Assembly (NCBI RefSeq): GCF_003788635.1
Contig: NZ_AYKH01000023.1
Coordinates: 62,001-126,000 of the forward strand
Length of the DNA stretch: 64,000 nucleotides
Direction of reading: 5' to 3'
DNA from: Salinisphaera orenii subsp. orenii MK-B5
GTDB taxonomy: Bacteria > Pseudomonadota > Gammaproteobacteria > Nevskiales > Salinisphaeraceae
This document shows, one piece after another, positions 39,503-50,618 of this stretch (positions are counted from its first letter, which is position 1; each line of letters begins with the position of its first letter). The notes under the pieces were generated by a model that made no database searches, was not told where the DNA came from, and saw only the letters and a program-made list of their open reading frames with translations. The position numbers and the translations under genes are program-made.

Positions 39503-40740
39503 TCGACGCGCTTGAAGATCAGCGAACCGTTGGTGCCACCGAAGCCGAACGAATTGGACAGGACCGCGGAGATCGGCATCGAACGCGCCTCGTGGGGCAC
39601 GTAGTCGAGCGAGCAGCCCTCATCCGGCGTGTCGAGATTGATCGTCGGCGGCGCCACCTGGTCGCGGATCGCCAGAAGAGTGAAGATGGCCTCCGCGGAA
39701 CCCGCGGCGCCGAGCATGTGACCGGTCATCGACTTGGTCGAGCTCACGGCCGCCTTCTTCGCCGCCGGCCCGAGGACCGCCTCGATGGCCTGGCTCTCGG
39801 AGACGTCGCCGGCCTGTGTCGAGGTGCCGTGGGCGTTGACGTACTGGATCTCGTCCGGGTTCATCTCGGCGTCGGCCAGCGCATTGCTCATGCACTGGCG
39901 GGCGCCATGACCGCTGGGCATGGTGATGTGATGGGCGTCGCCCGACATGCCGAAACCGGCGAGCTCGCCGTAGATCGTCGCGCCCCGCGCCCGCGCCGAC
40001 TCGTATTCCTCGAGGAACACGACGCCCGCGCCGTCGGAGAGAACGAAGCCGTCCCGATCGACGTCCCAGGGGCGGCTCGCTGCCGCCGGATCGTCGTTGC
40101 GCGTCGACAGTGCCCGGGCCGAACAGAAACCGGCGAGGCCCACCGGATTGACGGCCATCTCGCAGCCGCCCGCGACCATCGCGTCGGCGTCGCCCGCCGC
40201 GATCATGCGGCCGGCCAGGCCGATGTTGTGCACACCGGTCGTGCACGCCGACACGGCCGCGATGTTCGGGCCGTTGAGGCGGAGCTGGATCGAGATCTGC
40301 CCCGCCGCCATGTTGGCGATGCTGCTCGGAATGAAGAAGGGCGAGACCTTCTTCGGGTTGTAGTCGGCCTCGTGGAAGCCGACACAGGTCTTCAGGATCG
40401 TCCCGATGCCGCCGATACCGGAGCCGACGGCCACGCCGACCCGGTCGTTGACCTCGTCATCGAGCTCGTAACCGCTGTCGAGCGTGGCCTGGACCGCCGC
40501 CGCCACGCCGTAGTGCACGAAGGGATCGAAGCGCTTGGCTTCCTTGGCCGACATGTACCGGGTGACGTCGAAATTCCGGATCGGCCCGCCGAAGCGGGTC
40601 GGATAACCCGACACGTCGAAGGTGTCGATGTCGGTGATACCGCTGCGTCCGGCGAGAATGCCCTCCCAGGTCGATGCGACATCGAGCCCCAGTGGAGAGA
40701 TCATTCCCAGTCCGGTCACCACTACGCGACGCTGTCTCAA
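39499..40740 (-). CDS. fabF: 3-oxoacyl-ACP synthase II
   Basis: The 413-residue condensing enzyme starts MRQRRVVVTGLGMISPLG. The catalytic triad is visible: Cys in SACTTGVHNIG near residue 165, His in NAHGTSTQAGD near 305 and His in TGHMLGAAGSAE near 342. It extends acyl-ACP with malonyl-ACP and sets the chain length and temperature response. It lies 84 bases after acpP and overlaps pabB by four bases, so fatty-acid and folate genes are transcribed together. Confidence 0.96.
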   Translation of the reverse strand: MRQRRVVVTGLGMISPLGLDVASTWEGILAGRSGITDIDTFDVSGYPTRFGGPIRNFDVTRYMSAKEAKRFDPFVHYGVAAAVQATLDSGYELDDEVNDRVGVAVGSGIGGIGTILKTCVGFHEADYNPKKVSPFFIPSSIANMAAGQISIQLRLNGPNIAAVSACTTGVHNIGLAGRMIAAGDADAMVAGGCEMAVNPVGLAGFCSARALSTRNDDPAAASRPWDVDRDGFVLSDGAGVVFLEEYESARARGATIYGELAGFGMSGDAHHITMPSGHGARQCMSNALADAEMNPDEIQYVNAHGTSTQAGDVSESQAIEAVLGPAAKKAAVSSTKSMTGHMLGAAGSAEAIFTLLAIRDQVAPPTINLDTPDEGCSLDYVPHEARSMPISAVLSNSFGFGGTNGSLIFKRVD

Positions 40741-40824
40741 CGGCGCCCCCTATTGCTGCAGTCGCCGCTGTTCGCGGCGGGATCTGCTGGCCGACCTCGA
40801 CGGTGGCCGACAGCGTGGAAAGAC

Positions 40825-41064
40825 TCAGCCCTCGGCGTGCGACTTGATGTAGTCGACCGCGTCCTTGACGTTGACGATCTTCTCGGCTTCCTCGTCCGGG
40901 ATGTCGATCTCGAATTCCTCTTCGAGGGCCATCACGAGCTCGACGGTGTCCAGCGAATCCGCGCCCAGATCATCGACGAACGACGCCTCCGAGGTCACCT
41001 GATCTTCGCTGACGGACAGCTGTTCGGCAATGATCTTCTGTACTCGTTCTTCGACGCTACTCAT
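40825..41064 (-). CDS. acpP: Acyl carrier protein
   Basis: The 79-residue acidic protein begins [16 protein letters not shown] after AGGAGA. The phosphopantetheine serine is in [21 protein letters not shown] near residue 37. It carries the growing chain in fatty-acid synthesis in the cytoplasm. The larger open frame extending upstream is not used. The order fabG-acpP-fabF is standard. The 101-base gap to fabG may hold an extra promoter, since ACP is needed in high amounts. Confidence 0.98.
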   Translation of the reverse strand: MSSVEERVQKIIAEQLSVSEDQVTSEASFVDDLGADSLDTVELVMALEEEFEIDIPDEEAEKIVNVKDAVDYIKSHAEG

Positions 41065-41165
41065 CGGGTTCTCTCCTGTTGAATATGGTTTACGCGAATC
41101 GAGCGCGCATTCGCCTAGCGAGGCGCGCGCCATTCTAGGGAAAAAGGGTGGATGTCGCCAGAAAC

Positions 41166-41921
41166 TCAGGCCCCCATGTACAGCCCGCCGTTCACCGACA
41201 GCGTTTCGCCGGTAATATACGCTGCGGCGGGCGATACGAGAAAGGCCACGCTCTCGGCGATGTCGTCGACGCCGCCCAGCCGCTGCAGCGGGATTTGCTC
41301 CAGCATCGCGCTGCGGGTGTTGTCGTCGAGCTCGCGGGTCATGTCGGTCTCGATGAAACCGGGGGCGATGGCGTTGACCGTGATCTGGCGCGACCCGACC
41401 TCGCGTGCCAGCGAGCGGGTGAAGCCCAGCAGCCCGGCCTTCGCGGCGCTGTAATTGGTCTGTCCGGCGTTGCCCATCAGACCCACGACCGAGGCCACGT
41501 TGACGATACGCCCGCCCTTGGCCTTCATCATGCCGCGCAGGACCGCCTTGGACACCCGGAACACGCCGGTCAGGTTCGCGTCGATCACGTCCTGCCAGTC
41601 GGCCTCGCCCATGCGCATGAGCAGCGTGTCGCGCGTGATCGCGGCGTTGTTGACCACGATCGTCGGCGCGCCGAACTCGCTGCCGATCGCCTTGATCACG
41701 GCCGTGACCTCGTCACCGTCGGTGACGTCGAGTCGGCGCCCCGCCCCGCCGGCGGCGTTCTGTTTCAGGCGCTCGTCGATGCGCGCCGCGCCGTCGTCGC
41801 TGGTGGCCGTGCCGATGACGATGGCGCCGGCCGCGGCGAGCCGGTCGGCGATGGCCGCGCCGATGCCGCGCGAGGCGCCCGTGACCAGGGCCACCTGGCC
41901 GGAGAGGCTGTGCATGGTCAT
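41166..41921 (-). CDS. fabG: 3-oxoacyl-ACP reductase
   Basis: The 251-residue short-chain dehydrogenase has the cofactor loop [16 protein letters not shown], the [14 protein letters not shown] segment and the catalytic Ser and Tyr-x3-Lys in [23 protein letters not shown]. The C-terminus with [12 protein letters not shown] and [15 protein letters not shown] is typical of FabG. It reduces 3-oxoacyl-ACP with NADPH. The start is at 41921 or the second Met six bases later. It follows fabD by 37 bases. Confidence 0.96.
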   Translation of the reverse strand: MTMHSLSGQVALVTGASRGIGAAIADRLAAAGAIVIGTATSDDGAARIDERLKQNAAGGAGRRLDVTDGDEVTAVIKAIGSEFGAPTIVVNNAAITRDTLLMRMGEADWQDVIDANLTGVFRVSKAVLRGMMKAKGGRIVNVASVVGLMGNAGQTNYSAAKAGLLGFTRSLAREVGSRQITVNAIAPGFIETDMTRELDDNTRSAMLEQIPLQRLGGVDDIAESVAFLVSPAAAYITGETLSVNGGLYMGA

Positions 41922-41958
41922 GTCAGTTCGTTCTCGCGGTGCTGCTGGATCTTGTTCG

Positions 41959-42924
41959 TTATTCGTCGTCTTCGCCGGCGGTGGCGTCGAGCGCCTGCCG
42001 GAAGCTGTCGATATCCGACAATGGCAGCGTCTGGGCCGTCTTGTCGATGCGCTTGTTCAGGCCGGTGAGCACGCGGCCCGGGCCGCATTCGAGAAACAGC
42101 GCGCAGCGGGCGTTGCGCATCGCACGGATCGTGTCGGTCCAGAGCACGGACTGGGCCAGCTGCGCGACCAGCGCCTTGCGGATGCCGTCGACGTCCTCGC
42201 GCGGTTGCGCATCGACGTTGTGCAGCACGGTCAGCTTCGGCTCGCGCAGCGGCGTCTCCAGCAGATGCGATTGCAGCCGTTCGGCCGCCGGCTTCATCAG
42301 CGCGCAGTGCGACGGCACGCTCACGGTCAATGGCTTGACCATCTTCGCGCCCTTGTCCTTGGCGATGCGGCCGGCGGTGGCGATTGCCTCGGCGTCGCCG
42401 GCGATGACCACCTGCAGCGGGGCGTTGAAGTTGGCCGCCGCGGCGGTAAGGCCGTCCGCGGCGTGTTCGGCCTCGGCCTCGGCGCAGGCCTGTCGCACCG
42501 CGTCGTCCTCGAGGCCGATGATCGCGGCCATGGCGCCCTCGTCGGGGCCGACGGCGCTCTGCATCGCCTGGCCGCGCAGGCGGGTCAGGCGCAGCGCGTC
42601 GCTGAAGTCCAGCGCCTGGGCGGCCACCAGCGCGGCGTACTCGCCGAGGCTGTGTCCGGCGAGAAACTCCGGGGTCGCGCCGCCGCTCTCGCGCCAGGCG
42701 CGCCAGGTCGCCACGCCCGCGGCGACCAGCGCCGGCTGGGTGTACTCGGTCTGGTCCAGCCTGTCCGCCGGACCCTCGTTGATGAGGGCGGCCATGTCGT
42801 AGCCCAGCACGTCGCTGGCTTCGGTGAAGGTGTCGCCCACGACCGGATGATGCTCGGCCAGCTGGGCGAGCATGCCGACCGATTGGGCGCCCTGGCCCGG
42901 AAACAGCATCGCAAAACGCGACAT
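41959..42924 (-). CDS. fabD: Malonyl-CoA:ACP transacylase
   Basis: The 321-residue protein begins MSRFAMLFPGQGAQSVGML. The nucleophilic Ser is in FLAGHSLGEYAALVAA and the catalytic His in VSVPSHCALM. It loads malonyl groups on ACP. In-frame ATGs at 42933 and 42942 are possible starts, none with a clear binding site. Upstream lies a divergent nudJ gene, so fabD is the first gene of this run. The plsX and fabH genes that normally precede it are not here. Confidence 0.95.
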   Translation of the reverse strand: MSRFAMLFPGQGAQSVGMLAQLAEHHPVVGDTFTEASDVLGYDMAALINEGPADRLDQTEYTQPALVAAGVATWRAWRESGGATPEFLAGHSLGEYAALVAAQALDFSDALRLTRLRGQAMQSAVGPDEGAMAAIIGLEDDAVRQACAEAEAEHAADGLTAAAANFNAPLQVVIAGDAEAIATAGRIAKDKGAKMVKPLTVSVPSHCALMKPAAERLQSHLLETPLREPKLTVLHNVDAQPREDVDGIRKALVAQLAQSVLWTDTIRAMRNARCALFLECGPGRVLTGLNKRIDKTAQTLPLSDIDSFRQALDATAGEDDE

Positions 42925-43039
42925 ACAAACCGTCATCAGCAAACGAAGCCGGCATCATACCCACCCGCTGTCGCCTTGGCCACGTGAAAAGGCGCTTTGC
43001 TAGACTTCACCGCGATTGTCTCGCCTTGTGGAGGCCGAT

Positions 43040-43486
43040 GTGGTCCACGCCGAACTCACCGTGGCGGCGGTCGTCGTGCGCGACGAACGTTATCTCGTGG
43101 TCGAGGAGTACGCCCGCGGCGCACGCGTGATCAACCAGCCGGCCGGCCACGTCGAGCCGGGCGAGACCATCGTCGACGCCGTCATCCGCGAAACCCGCGA
43201 GGAAACGGCCTGGGGCTTCACCCCGACCGGTCTCGTCGGCATGTATTACTGGCCCCACGAAGACGGCCGCACAACGCTTCGTTTCGCCTTCTGCGGCACG
43301 GTCGGCGATCATGCGCCGGAGCAGCCGCTGGATGAGGGCATCGTCGCCGCTCATTGGCTGTCAGCGAGCGATCTCGCCGCCCGCGAGAACCTCCGCAGCC
43401 CCCTCGTGCTGCGGGCGATCGAGGACTTCGGCAGCCAGCCGCCGCTGCCGCTCGAACGCGTGCGCCATATTCGGGCCGACGCATGA
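43040..43486 (+). CDS. nudJ: NUDIX hydrolase, NudJ type
   Basis: A GTG at 43040 lies five bases after GGAGG and gives 148 residues, close to E. coli NudJ (153). A TTG at 43016 would give a longer form. The Nudix box reads GHVEPGETIVDAVIRETREETAW, residue span about 38-60, with all the metal-binding Glu residues. NudJ hydrolyses thiamin pyrophosphate precursors and nucleoside phosphates. The order nudJ-mnmA-hflD is the same as in E. coli. The stop overlaps mnmA by four bases. Confidence 0.9.
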   Translation: MVHAELTVAAVVVRDERYLVVEEYARGARVINQPAGHVEPGETIVDAVIRETREETAWGFTPTGLVGMYYWPHEDGRTTLRFAFCGTVGDHAPEQPLDEGIVAAHWLSASDLAARENLRSPLVLRAIEDFGSQPPLPLERVRHIRADA

Positions 43487-44625
43487 CCGCCTGCGTCGAG
43501 GGCGATGTGGCCGACACGCGGGTCGTGGTCGGTCTGTCCGGCGGTGTGGATTCGGCGGTGACCGCGCTGCGCCTGGTCGAGGCCGGCTATCAGGTCGAAG
43601 GCCTGTTCATGTTCAACTGGAGCGAGGACGAGGCCGGCCGCTGTCAGGCGGCGGACGACTTCGACGACGCGGCAGCCGTCTGCGATGTGCTGGATATTCC
43701 GTTGCACCGCGCGGATTTCTCACACGAGTACAAGACGCGGGTGTTCCGGTATTTCCTGGACAGCTACGCCGCCGGGCGCACCCCCAATCCGGACGTCCTC
43801 TGCAACCGCGAGATCAAGTTCGACGCATTTCTGCACCACGCCCGGCGGCTGGGAGCCGACTGGATCGCCACAGGCCACTACGCGCGGCTGGTGCACGACG
43901 AGCGCGGCACGCGACTGCTGCGCGGCGCCGACCCGGCCAAGGATCAGTCCTATTTCCTGGCGGCGGTGCCCATGGCCGCGCTGGAACGCACGCTGTTCCC
44001 GCTCGGCGATCTGCCCAAGACCGATGTGCGGGCCATGGCCCGGCGCGCCGGGCTGCCCGTGCACGACAAGCCCGACAGCACCGGCGTGTGTTTCATCGGC
44101 GAACGCGATTTCGAGGGCTTTCTGCGCCAGTATCTGTCCGGGCGCGCCGGTCCGGTGCGCGTCGCGGGCGGCCCGCTGGCCGGTCGTGTCATCGGCGAGC
44201 ACGCCGGGCTGATCTACTACACCATCGGTCAGCGTCGCGGCCTCGGACTCGGCGGGGTCCCCGGCGCAGCCCAGGCGCCCTGGTACGTCGCCGACAAGGA
44301 TCTCGGCAGCGACACGCTCTGGGTCACCCAGGATGCGGCGCATCCCGCCCTGATGGAGACCCGGCTGACAACCGCCGCTCCGCACTGGCTCGGTCCCGCG
44401 CCGGCACTGCCGCTGCGCTGCGCCGCCCAGGTGCGCTATCGCCAGCGGGCGATCGCCTGCCGCGTGACTGCACAAGATAGCGGACTGGCCGTACAATTCG
44501 ACCATCCGCCCCGTGCCATAGCGCCCGGCCAGTACGCTGTTTTCTACGACGGCGATCACTGTCTGGGCAGTGCGGAGATCGTCACCGCCGGCGCGCCGGC
44601 GCCGCTGCAGAGCGCGACCGCATGA
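43483..44625 (+). CDS. mnmA: tRNA-specific 2-thiouridylase
   Basis: From the ATG at 43483 the protein has 380 residues. The pyrophosphatase loop VVGLSGGVDSAV is at about residues 15-26. The catalytic cysteines are in NPDVLCNREIKF near residue 105 and STGVCFIGERDF near 205, and IYYTIGQRRGLGLGG lies in the tRNA-binding part. It adds sulfur to the wobble uridine of Glu, Gln and Lys tRNAs. It overlaps nudJ and hflD by four bases each, so the three genes form one coupled unit. Confidence 0.96.
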   Translation: MTACVEGDVADTRVVVGLSGGVDSAVTALRLVEAGYQVEGLFMFNWSEDEAGRCQAADDFDDAAAVCDVLDIPLHRADFSHEYKTRVFRYFLDSYAAGRTPNPDVLCNREIKFDAFLHHARRLGADWIATGHYARLVHDERGTRLLRGADPAKDQSYFLAAVPMAALERTLFPLGDLPKTDVRAMARRAGLPVHDKPDSTGVCFIGERDFEGFLRQYLSGRAGPVRVAGGPLAGRVIGEHAGLIYYTIGQRRGLGLGGVPGAAQAPWYVADKDLGSDTLWVTQDAAHPALMETRLTTAAPHWLGPAPALPLRCAAQVRYRQRAIACRVTAQDSGLAVQFDHPPRAIAPGQYAVFYDGDHCLGSAEIVTAGAPAPLQSATA

Positions 44626-45251
44626 ATGCATCCGCCGACCATCCGCTGCGCGACCAGGCCCTGGCCCTGGCCGGTGTGGCTCAGTTCGCCCGCTATGCGC
44701 ACGAGCTCGGCGCCGAGGGTCGTGACGCGCCGGAGCGCCTCGAGCGGGCCAAGCGCGCGATCTTCTGCACCGATCCGGACACGACGATGGACGTGTTCGG
44801 CGACCTGTCGAACCTTGGCGACGGCATTGCCTATCTGCGCACCCAGCTCTCCGGCGGCAAGCCGGATCAGCAGGCCGCGACGATCGCGCGCTACATCGGC
44901 CAGCTGCTGCGTCTGTCCGGCAATCTGATGAAGGACGAGGCGGCGATGTCGCGCATCCGGGGTGCCATCGACCGCGCGCGTCTCGCCGAGCCCGCCGACG
45001 TCCCCGCGATTCTGGATGACGCCTACCGCGACAGCGTCAGCCCGATCAAACCGCGCATCATGCTGCACGGTCATCCGACCTATCTGGGCAACGATGCCAT
45101 CCAGGCGCGGGCCCGCACGCAGCTGCTGGCCGCGGTGCGCTGTGCGATTTTGTGGCGACAGTGCGGTGGCGGCTTTCTCAGCCTGTTCTTCCGTCGCAAG
45201 GCTCTGCTGGCCGCGCTCGAGCGGATCGGGCCGCAGGACGTTGCCCGCTGA
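44622..45251 (+). CDS. hflD: High frequency lysogenization protein HflD homolog
   Basis: The 209-residue mostly helical protein matches Hfl[21 protein letters not shown] near the start, [28 protein letters not shown] and [34 protein letters not shown]-like sequence ending in [11 protein letters not shown]. HflD is a peripheral inner-membrane protein known for its effect on lambda CII. Its general role is unclear. It overlaps mnmA by four bases as in other gammaproteobacteria. The next usual gene, purB, is replaced here by acnA. Confidence 0.92.
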   Translation: MNASADHPLRDQALALAGVAQFARYAHELGAEGRDAPERLERAKRAIFCTDPDTTMDVFGDLSNLGDGIAYLRTQLSGGKPDQQAATIARYIGQLLRLSGNLMKDEAAMSRIRGAIDRARLAEPADVPAILDDAYRDSVSPIKPRIMLHGHPTYLGNDAIQARARTQLLAAVRCAILWRQCGGGFLSLFFRRKALLAALERIGPQDVAR

Positions 45252-45379
45252 CACGATTGTGCACGCCTGCCTCACCCTGCAGGCGATGCGGCAAAAAGCT
45301 ATACTACGCGGCGTTTTCAGCATGTGGCGGTCGCCGCCACGCCGGCTTTCACCGAGTGTCTTTCAGGAGAACAAAACGT

Positions 45380-48127
<2,748 letters not shown>

Positions 48128-48153
48128 TAACGAACGTCAACGGTTGGTGATAA

Positions 48154-48179
48154 AGCCCCGCCTCGGCGGGGCTTTTTTA
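48154..48179 (+). terminator. Rho-independent terminator of acnA
   Basis: The stem AGCCCCGC with GCGGGGCT and a four-base loop is followed by a run of six T, starting 26 bases after the acnA stop. Confidence 0.92.
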
Positions 48180-48320
48180 TATCGAGCGCGCAGGCACGCG
48201 GTGCGGCTCGGCTCCCGTTCGCATCGACTTATCGTGCGCCGAGGGCACTGGATGGCTTCGCCGGGACGCCCGACGCCGTGCGGATGGCGACGCGGTCATT
48301 AGCTGTATTACGCAACGACA

Positions 48321-48349
48321 TTGACAGTCGGACCGGCGGCGGCTAGATT
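48321..48349 (+). promoter_or_regulatory. Sigma-70 promoter upstream of the IS1595 element
   Basis: A perfect -35 TTGACA and a -10 TAGATT are separated by exactly 17 bases. Transcription would start near 48356 and run toward the IS1595-family element and the cyo genes beyond. No other gene lies between it and the element. The sequence from 48180 to 48320 holds no gene I can support. Confidence 0.6.
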
Positions 48350-48499
48350 GTGCAATGCGTCATCCGAAGCGGCGCCCCATTCTTCCGCTCGCCGATGCGC
48401 CGTGAATCCGGCGTTGACGGGCCAACCGTAAAAGGTAGACGCTCGCATCGGCCCAGCTTGAGTGTCACTAATGGCCCGGTCGGTCCGCTAAAAATTCTC

Positions 48500-49547
48500 T
48501 TGATCATGTACCAAGTTTAGCCAGATCGTGATATGACCCACCCGCTGCGGAAAATCGAGCCGTGACACGCGTGGAGATTCATCATGGCAATCGATCAGGT
48601 CCAGATGCGACCTAGCCAATCGCTGGTGGAGTTCATGCAGGAACATGGTAGCCAAGCGCAATGCACACAGGCCGTGGCGGCCGCGCGCTGGCCGGGCGGT
48701 TGTGTCTGCGCCGTCTGCCATTGCTGCTTGCACCCCACGTTCGAGCAGGCCGGTCGGAATTGCTTGCAGTGCCAACGCTGTCGGTATCAGACCACGATGA
48801 CCGCAGGCACGATCTTCGAGGCGAGTCAGCTGCCCCTGACGGCCTGGTTTCTGGCCATGCACTTCCGGACCCAGGCCAAGAACAACGTCTCGGCTCTGGA
48901 CGTTCGACGCCAACTCGGCGTGAGATGGCGCACCGCCCGGCGGATTAAGCACAAGCTCATGACAGTCATAGCCGAGGGTGAGTCGCGTCGGCAATCGTCG
49001 GGCCGGGTCGAGATCGACGATGCCTGTCTCGGCGGCGAACGCGCAGGCAAGCCCGGCCAACGTGGCCGAGGATCGCCCAACAAGATCCCGTTGGTCATGG
49101 CGGTGTCCACGCTCGACGATCACAAGCCGCATCAAGTGGTGCTGCGCTGTATGCCCTTTACGTCAGACGCCGTGGCCGACTGGGCCAACGAGTCGCTGTC
49201 GGCGGACACCGATGCGGTGTCGGACGGCCTGCCGGCGTTTCGCGCGCTGCGTGCGGAGGTCGCGAGTCATCTTGCGATCGTCACCGGATCCAGCCGGGCG
49301 TCGGCCGGGCATCCCGAGTTCCGCTGGGTCAACATCATGCTGGGCAATCTCAAGACCTCAATCAACGGCACCTACCACGCGTTCAAATTTGCCAAGTACG
49401 CCGCTCGCTATCTCGCCGACTTCCAGTACCGCTTCAACCGGCGTTATAACCTCCGATCTATCCTGACTCGGCTGGCGGGCGCCGTGGCCACAACCGTTCC
49501 ATGGCCGGAGTATCGCTTCAAACAGACTGAACTTTGTATATAGTCAA
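48500..49547 (+). mobile_element. IS1595-family insertion sequence
   Basis: About 1.05 kb. Imperfect ends pair: TTGATCATGTACCAAGTTTAG from 48500 on the left with the complement TTGACTATATACAAAGTTCAG of the right end at 49547. The intact transposase gene ends inside the right repeat. An eight-base target duplication, expected for the family, was not found at these borders, so the exact ends may differ by a few bases. Confidence 0.75.
48584..49543 (+). CDS. IS1595-family transposase
   Basis: The 319-residue protein has an N-terminal zinc-ribbon region (CVCAVCHCC and CLQCQRCRYQTTMTAGTIFE), a helical part with TAWFLAMHFRTQAKNNVSALDVRRQLG and the ISXO2-like transposase domain. VEIDDACLGGERAGKPGQRGRG carries the first Asp residues, DGLPAFRAL a second Asp, and MLGNLKTSINGTYH the third catalytic position, where Asn in the usual family pattern N-x2-K is visible. 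The protein ends YLADFQYRFNRRYNL. It appears complete and uninterrupted. Confidence 0.93.
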   Translation: MAIDQVQMRPSQSLVEFMQEHGSQAQCTQAVAAARWPGGCVCAVCHCCLHPTFEQAGRNCLQCQRCRYQTTMTAGTIFEASQLPLTAWFLAMHFRTQAKNNVSALDVRRQLGVRWRTARRIKHKLMTVIAEGESRRQSSGRVEIDDACLGGERAGKPGQRGRGSPNKIPLVMAVSTLDDHKPHQVVLRCMPFTSDAVADWANESLSADTDAVSDGLPAFRALRAEVASHLAIVTGSSRASAGHPEFRWVNIMLGNLKTSINGTYHAFKFAKYAARYLADFQYRFNRRYNLRSILTRLAGAVATTVPWPEYRFKQTELCI

Positions 49548-49655
49548 AATGACCGTTGTCTCGCTAATAACCTGCAAAAATCATGGTGGAATCGATGCAT
49601 CAGGCATTTTAGCGAGAGCGATGGCTCGATATGCAGGGCCTAGTCACCCTTTGGA

Positions 49656-50597
49656 ATGCATGTGATGTCTATCCAAACGTCTGGAAATACAATCCGCCGC
49701 CTCCGCCTGCCGCTGATCGTGCTGCTGACGCTCATGCTCGCCGGTTGCAGTGCGCAGTGGTTCGTCGATACGTTCTATCTCAACGAGCTGGTGACGTTCT
49801 TCACGGCCGGGCCCGTGGCGGCCTATCAGCGCAACGTGATGCTGTTCACCTTTACGGTGATGCTGTTCGTGCTGGTGCCGGTGGTCGGCTTCACGCTCTG
49901 GTTCGCGTGGCACTATCGCGCATCGAACCGCCACAACACCTATACCGCCAACTGGTATCACTCGGGTCTGCTGGAAGCCTTTCTCTGGGGTGGCCCGACC
50001 GTGATCATCGTGATCCTGGCCGTGCTCACCTGGGTGAGCACCTTCGATCTCGATCCTTACAAGCCGTTGGAGTCTGAGAACCCGACCATTGAAGTTCAGG
50101 CTATCGCCATGGACTGGAAATGGTTGTTCATCTACCCGGACTACAACATCGCGGTGGTCAATGAAATCGCCCTGCCTGTCGATACGCCGCTGCAGATCGA
50201 CCTGACCTCGGCGTCCGTGATGAACGCTTTCATGATCCCTCGGCTGGGCAGCCAGATCATGGCGATGTCGGGCATGCGCACCCGCTTGCACCTGATGGCC
50301 ACCGAGAAAGGCGAGTACTTCGGCAAGAACTATCAATACAGCGGCGACGGCTTCGCTGGCATGAATTTCCAGGTGCATGCGGTGAAACCGGACGCCTTCG
50401 ATCAGTGGATCGAGCAGGCCCGGGCGGCGTCTAAACCGCTGGATATCGCCGCTTATCGCGAGTTGGTCAAGCCCAGCAAGAATGTCGATCCGATCTACTA
50501 CTCATCGGTGCGCGACGGCCTGTTCGACTATGTCATCAAGCGCTTTCAGGAAGGCGACGGTTCGGTTCCGCCGCCCGATCGCCTGACGGATCGCTAG
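49656..50597 (+). CDS. cyoA: Cytochrome o ubiquinol oxidase subunit II
   Basis: The 313-residue lipoprotein has a signal with lipobox LMLAGC, two membrane helices and a periplasmic cupredoxin domain: IEVQAIAMDWKWLFIYPDYNIAVVNEIALP, MNAFMIPRLGSQI and EYFGKNYQYSGDGFAGMNFQV. The copper-A ligands of cytochrome c oxidases (CxxxC) are absent, so it is a quinol oxidase subunit. A second ATG at 49665 (MSIQTSG) may be the true start. It leads cyoABCD. Its promoter region contains an IS1595-family element that ends 108 bases upstream. Confidence 0.94.
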   Translation: MHVMSIQTSGNTIRRLRLPLIVLLTLMLAGCSAQWFVDTFYLNELVTFFTAGPVAAYQRNVMLFTFTVMLFVLVPVVGFTLWFAWHYRASNRHNTYTANWYHSGLLEAFLWGGPTVIIVILAVLTWVSTFDLDPYKPLESENPTIEVQAIAMDWKWLFIYPDYNIAVVNEIALPVDTPLQIDLTSASVMNAFMIPRLGSQIMAMSGMRTRLHLMATEKGEYFGKNYQYSGDGFAGMNFQVHAVKPDAFDQWIEQARAASKPLDIAAYRELVKPSKNVDPIYYSSVRDGLFDYVIKRFQEGDGSVPPPDRLTDR

Positions 50598-50618
50598 CTT
50601 CAGCGCATCGAGGACACG

